Translations under genes and position numbers: made by a program
Notes under the pieces: model-generated
Databases searched by the model: none
Told to the model about the DNA's origin: nothing
Seen by the model: only the letters and a program-made list of their open reading frames with translations
Assembly: GCF_029168945.1 (NCBI RefSeq)
Contig: NC_083604.1
Coordinates: 45,689,686 to 45,753,685, forward strand
DNA length: 64,000 nt
Reading direction: 5' to 3'
Source of the DNA: Cannabis sativa
Taxonomy: Eukaryota; Streptophyta; Magnoliopsida; Rosales; Cannabaceae
Shown here: positions 59,649-64,000 of the stretch, piece after piece
How the letters are laid out: each line of letters opens with the position of its first letter
Position numbering within the stretch: position 1 is the stretch's first letter

Positions 59649-61443
59649 GAGTTTTAGTGAATTATTATCCAATTGGATTTATGATTCTGGACTAACTTTG
59701 TTTATTTGTTTTCTTCTTCTTATAGGCCAAGCTACTTGAACTCAATTGAGTTGGATCAGAAAGCTGGACCAAGGGTGAAATCGTCCAGATGAAGATGAAG
59801 CTCTTCAATTTTTGAATTAATTGTTTTAGTTTAAAGACAATTTGGATTTCAAATTTTAGTTAGGGATATTTATCCCTGTTTCTCTCATATTGTTGCAATA
59901 CATTTTTTTTTAATAAAGTTTATAATTTTCGAAATTCACTATTGCAATTTATGAGATTGAGCTTCATTTAATTTTATCTTCATCAATTATTACCACATTA
60001 TATTTGTATGTTTGTATATGTAAGTGTTTTTATTATTGATGTAAATTCTATAATATTTTCAACTCTTCATAGAGTTATATTATATAAACACTAGAAATTA
60101 TTTCTATGTTTATCAATAATTGTTAATACAATTATTAAGAATTTGTTTAATAAAAGGATCTTATGATCTGATAGGGGTGGAAAAAAGTTAAGAAAACTAT
60201 GCAGTTCAACGATCTTTTATATCTAATGAACTATGGATAGTATTCAACTCCACATAAACTCTATCACACTAAGAGAATCATGATCTTTACAACCTTTAGG
60301 GGTGGATCATAATCTCTATATACTTAGGGGTGGAGGTTATCCATAGTACCCTATATGTATATTCTTAGGGGTGGAGTCTATTCCACAATTCCCTATGAAA
60401 CACATATCTTGTTTAAACATGGAAGTAATATAATGAGTCAGCTATTGTCAATATAAATTCTTGATCTTGATTGTATGTTCCATTTCGATTTTAGTATTGT
60501 AAGTAAAAGTTTGATACCTTTGAAAGTTCTTTGTTAAAGTTTCACACTACCTTAATTGAGTGGGAGAATTTTAAAGTTCTATACCCATCTTCATTAGGTT
60601 GATAATTGTGATAGGTACTTAAGAACACTACTGAAAAGCAAATCTAACCATTCACATGGATAGGTATAGCTTATCAGAATTATGAGAATAAGATAAAGAA
60701 CTCTAGTTCAGTCCATTCGAATGACTTGAACCAAGAATTCTTAATCCTCATAAAATTTGATGGTATCTTAATTTTGATTACTTTATCTCTGGCATGTATT
60801 TTTCACTTCAAATACTAGTCTGCTATGTTGATGACTTAGTCTTAACTTAAAGTTTCAGACTAACACAAAAGTCACAACTAGGTAACTCTCTAAACAATCA
60901 GAGGTTAAAAGTATTATTTAACCAGACATCTGCTATTGAGTGGGAGCTATCCGAGATGTAATCAAATAGGGAACATTAGAAGATATTCAAGAAGGATTTA
61001 TGAAAGTGATCTATATGTCAGATATTAAGGAACTGTGTATCAGTTGTCTTTGTATCTCACCATCTAATTTCGATTTATATGAGATGGTGCTTACTTTGGG
61101 GGTGGAGGAATTATTGAATAATAATTCAAGCTCTACCAGAGAAGAATTGTAACTTGGTCTATTCGAAAATACCAGAAAGTTATATCACTGAAGAAAAGTC
61201 TACACTGTATTATCTCAATTACATATTTTAAAATATGAGAGATATGTCCTCTGTTAATCTCGTATGTACTTTTAAAACAGTAAAGATTTCAGTATCCCTT
61301 GATGAGTAAAGCATATAGTAAAGGATGTTTCATAAGAGTATTTATGAACTAGTTTCCAGAAGTTTAGGTGGATTCAAATATACTACACTTGATCTGAAGA
61401 TCAAGACATCAGATTGACCTATTTGCACAGTTTGTTTTATATT
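59649..61443 (+). pseudogene. Decayed copia pol after gag
   Basis: Directly after gag a protease relic reads NWIYDSGLTLFICFLL (about 59667-59720), keeping the DSG residues but not the usual ATxH. Further on are an integrase relic RGGEKVKKTMQFNDL (about 60174-60215), a reverse-transcriptase tail relic (GNIRRYSRRIYESDLY around 60970), and an RNase H relic EMVLTLGVEELL-like (about 61080-61115). Repeated GGGGTGGA segments (60301, 60328, 60369) mark the broken stretch. Stops are frequent and the pol is about 1.8 kb, far shorter than the roughly 3.5 kb of a full copia pol. Confidence 0.75.
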
Positions 61444-61459
61444 AGTGCAAGTGGGAGTT
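61444..61459 (+). other. Copia polypurine tract
   Basis: AGTGCAAGTGGGAGTT lies immediately before the 3' LTR; the same GCAAGTGGGAGT sits before the LTR at 42239. It primes plus-strand DNA synthesis. Confidence 0.8.
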
Positions 61460-63371
61460 TGTTGGGTTTTATGCCCTAAATAAAACTCTTTACAATCTGA
61501 TTAGTTATCAATATAAGAAATTTGAAGTGATTGATGTTTGCATGAATTTTACATGCTAATGGTTTAATATGTTTAATATGTTTATTACATTCATACACAC
61601 AAAATCAGTTAAATCCAGATCATATGTTTATTCACAATTACAGTATCGTCAACACAGTGGAATATGATTGTGATCATATGAATCAAAAGTTTTGGTCCCT
61701 GTTTCATCAGTGTTATTGGATTTACACTAATGTGATAATCAGCGATGATGTGTACTTACACTTGGAGTAAGTGTTATGTTCTTTCCAGGACATTAGTAAA
61801 GTATACTAGTTTCGAATGTATGGAGTATACATTGGACTGGACCGATATTGCAACTAAGTTAAGATATTACAAACTTACCGTTATACATATCTTTCCAAGT
61901 CAATATCAGTAGTTGATCTTAAGATTAAAAGAATCTAAATCTTGATATGCTTGGGCTCAACTCAGGAGTACTATTCATGTTCTTTGATTTATTAGTTAAG
62001 CCTGCTTTTGGGTCAGGGTGATACGTATATTTTGGGAACATGATAGTATGATTGAGCGGGAGTGCTGAACATAAATATGGAATCTATAGCTTCTACTGGT
62101 GTATAGAAGTTAAGTGATGATTCCCTTCGAGCTTAGCAAATAGAAGTAAATGGATGAGCTCTTGTTTAACTGACTAATCATTAGATCACTAAACACCATT
62201 TACAGGTAGCTAAGTGTTTTAAGGGGCAAAATACATTGAGGGGTGAGAACGGTATAGAAATCCCATCTCGATGTAAATCATCTATATAGAGGATCTTTAA
62301 ATCACAATAAGATTATAACAATGGTTAAATGAGATAGTATATTGATATCGTGAAACATACAATATGCTCTATATAAGTCTAAGAGTGCAATTCTAAGTTC
62401 TAAGAGTGGATTCAACGAAGAATTAATAAGTAGGAATTTACTTGGTAAATTTGGTTCACTTATTTGAAGCTCAGCATATAGATCCATGGTCCCCATTGTA
62501 GTTGAGAACATTCTGCTTGTAAGACTCATTAATTGATTCGTGATTGATCAATTATAATTCTAAAGTTAGACTATGTCTAATTTTATGAATTTTCACTAAG
62601 CAAAGTGAAATTGTAAAGAAAAGAGTTTTCTAGGTTTATTTATTTATTAATGGACTTTATATGTCTAATTAATAATTAAATTAAATGACAATATTATTTA
62701 ATAATCTATTTTAGTTATTAAATAATTAGTTTTGGCATTTAAAAGGTTAGAATTGAAAAATTGGCGTTTTTGAGAAAATAGAGATAAAATTTGATAAAAT
62801 TGCAAAATTAAGTGAGGCCCATTACAACACCTAGGCCGGCCACTTAATGTTAATTTTTCAAATTAATATTTTCATTATTTTAATGCCAAATAATTCTAAA
62901 CCTAGACCTAGTAGTTGCCTATAAATAGAAAGTGATGGCTCAGTCACAACAACATGCTTTCATTAGCTTTCTGACAGAAATTTCTCTCTTCAGAAAAACT
63001 GAGCCTTCCCACTTTCTATTCCTTGGCCGAAATACCTCTCTCTCTTTTCCCTTCATCTTTTTCGTGACCCTAGTGATAGAGTAAGTGCCCACACACAGCA
63101 AGCAGTAACTCAATCATAGATTGGAAGACTGTGAAGGATCAAAACTTGAAGAAGAAGGACATTCGGGCTCAGATCTTGATTATACTCTGCTACAGAAAGG
63201 AATCAAGGGTTAGAGATCTGAGTGGAAGGAGACATTAATTCCGCTGCATCAATGTAAGGTTTTCTTGACTTTATATGTGTTTAATTTATCGTTTTAGAAA
63301 GTTCTTATTTAGGGTGTTAATAAACATACTTGTGAGTAGATCTAAGATCCTAGTAAAATAAATTTCCAACA
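61460..63371 (+). repeat. Copia 3' LTR of the 10.1-kb element
   Basis: TGTTGGGTTTTATGCCC ... AATTTCCAACA, nearly identical to the 5' LTR. The TATA box is at 62920-62928. It is followed by the target duplication GTGTC. Confidence 0.95.
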
Positions 63372-64000
63372 GTGTCTATATGGTGGAACATATAGAGCAT
63401 TCCATATACTGAGAGTGCAATTCTAAGTTCTATGCGTGGATTCAACGAAGAATTAATAAGTTAGTGAATTTTAGTAATAAATTCTTGATCTACTTATTGG
63501 AAGCTCGGTTATATAGACGCATGGTCCCCACACTAGTTGAGATAATATTGCTTGTAAGAGTCATGTAATTGGTTTGATTAATCAATTATAATTCTCAATT
63601 TAGACTATGTCTATTTGTGAAATTTTCACTAAGTAAGGGCGAAATTGTAAAGAAAGAGTTTTAGGGGCATATTTGTTAATTATGATACTTTGTATGGTTC
63701 AATTAATAAATATGATAAATGAAAATATTATTTAATAATTATTTATAGTTATTAAATTGTTAGAATTGGCATTTAAATGGTTGAATTAGAAAATTGGCGT
63801 TTTTGAGAAAATCAGATGCAGAAAAGATAAAACTGCAAAATTGCAAAAAGTGAGGCCCAAATCCACATGTATAGGGCCGGCCACTTTTGTAGGGAATTTA
63901 AACTGATATTTTAATGCCAAATAATTCAAACCTAACCCTAGTGGAATGCTATAAATAGATAGTGAAGGCTTCAGGAAAATTACACTAAATTTTCTACACT
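63372..64000 (+). mobile_element. Copia LTR (host LTR), continuation
   Basis: It resumes the LTR interrupted at 53244 (GTGTCTATATGGTGGAACAT). It proceeds through GGTCCCCACACTAGTTGAGA (63521), the GGGCCGGCC segment (63873) and a TATA box (TATAAATAG near 63952) into the pyrimidine-rich leader, and is cut by the window end. Confidence 0.9.

Larger units (their letters stand above)
53245..63371 (+). mobile_element. Complete 10.1-kb copia element encoding only Gag
   Basis: It has two LTRs of 1913 and 1912 bp (53245-55157, 61460-63371) and a perfect 5-bp target duplication GTGTC (53240-53244, 63372-63376). The LTRs look near-identical; I noticed only a handful of differences (for example CAGGGGTG at 54386 against CAAAGTG at 62601), so the insertion is recent. 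The internal region has a primer site, a 3.6-kb non-coding leader, an intact gag (58788-59648), a decayed pol of about 1.8 kb and a polypurine tract. With gag but no usable pol it fits the TR-GAG class of non-autonomous elements and would need protease, reverse transcriptase and integrase from a relative. Confidence 0.95.

Overview
This window is AT-rich plant nuclear DNA, almost certainly from a eudicot. It consists of nested transposable elements and no intact host gene was found. The evidence is long-LTR Ty1/copia and Ty3/gypsy retrotransposons with tRNA-Met-type primer sites, plant L1-type LINE 3' ends (zf-RVT plus RNase H), CACTA, hAT and Mutator-type inverted-repeat elements, and Helitrons ending in hairpin plus CTAG. 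The species cannot be fixed from sequence alone; a Rosales plant such as Cannabaceae is only a weak guess.

Layout. 1-793: a 90-bp palindrome and a CACTA-like fragment. 793-7990: a minus-strand copia LTR fragment, then a plus-strand copia 5' LTR (1358-7398) that carries two solo LTRs with intact target duplications (gypsy 1455-3727, copia 5163-7026), then the start of the copia internal region. 7994-8321: a small CACTA element. 9247-11128: a Mutator-type MITE carrying a second, 1.45-kb long-TIR Mutator-type element (9463-10912) with a GC-richer, possibly captured core. 11629-12915: a 5'-truncated LINE. 13521-16005: a long-TIR element. 16637-17380: a solo LTR. 19890-22301: a Helitron with another Helitron inside it. 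22870-25590: a decayed Tat-type gypsy pol, a 19-bp minisatellite and an LTR-like stretch. 25591-32147: a Tekay/Del-like gypsy element whose 3' pol half is inverted. 32147-44110: a copia element with no gag and a decayed pol. 44110-48195: an inverted copia 5' region and LTR. 48987-50493: two hAT elements, one carrying a Mutator-type MITE. 50625-51636: a second LINE. 51637-64000: copia LTRs nested three deep, ending in a complete 10.1-kb copia element (53245-63371) that encodes only an intact Gag.

The window is best read as layers of insertion. Exact target duplications give a relative order, and one copia family repeatedly lands in its own LTRs. The 53245-63371 element, with two near-identical LTRs and an open gag, looks youngest. 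Its pol is decayed, so it would depend on enzymes from elsewhere. No coherent new biochemical system is visible. The observations most worth following are a covarying hairpin in the copia leader, a duplicated leader motif, palindrome arrays in the gypsy LTRs, the Helitron-in-Helitron, and the inverted pol.
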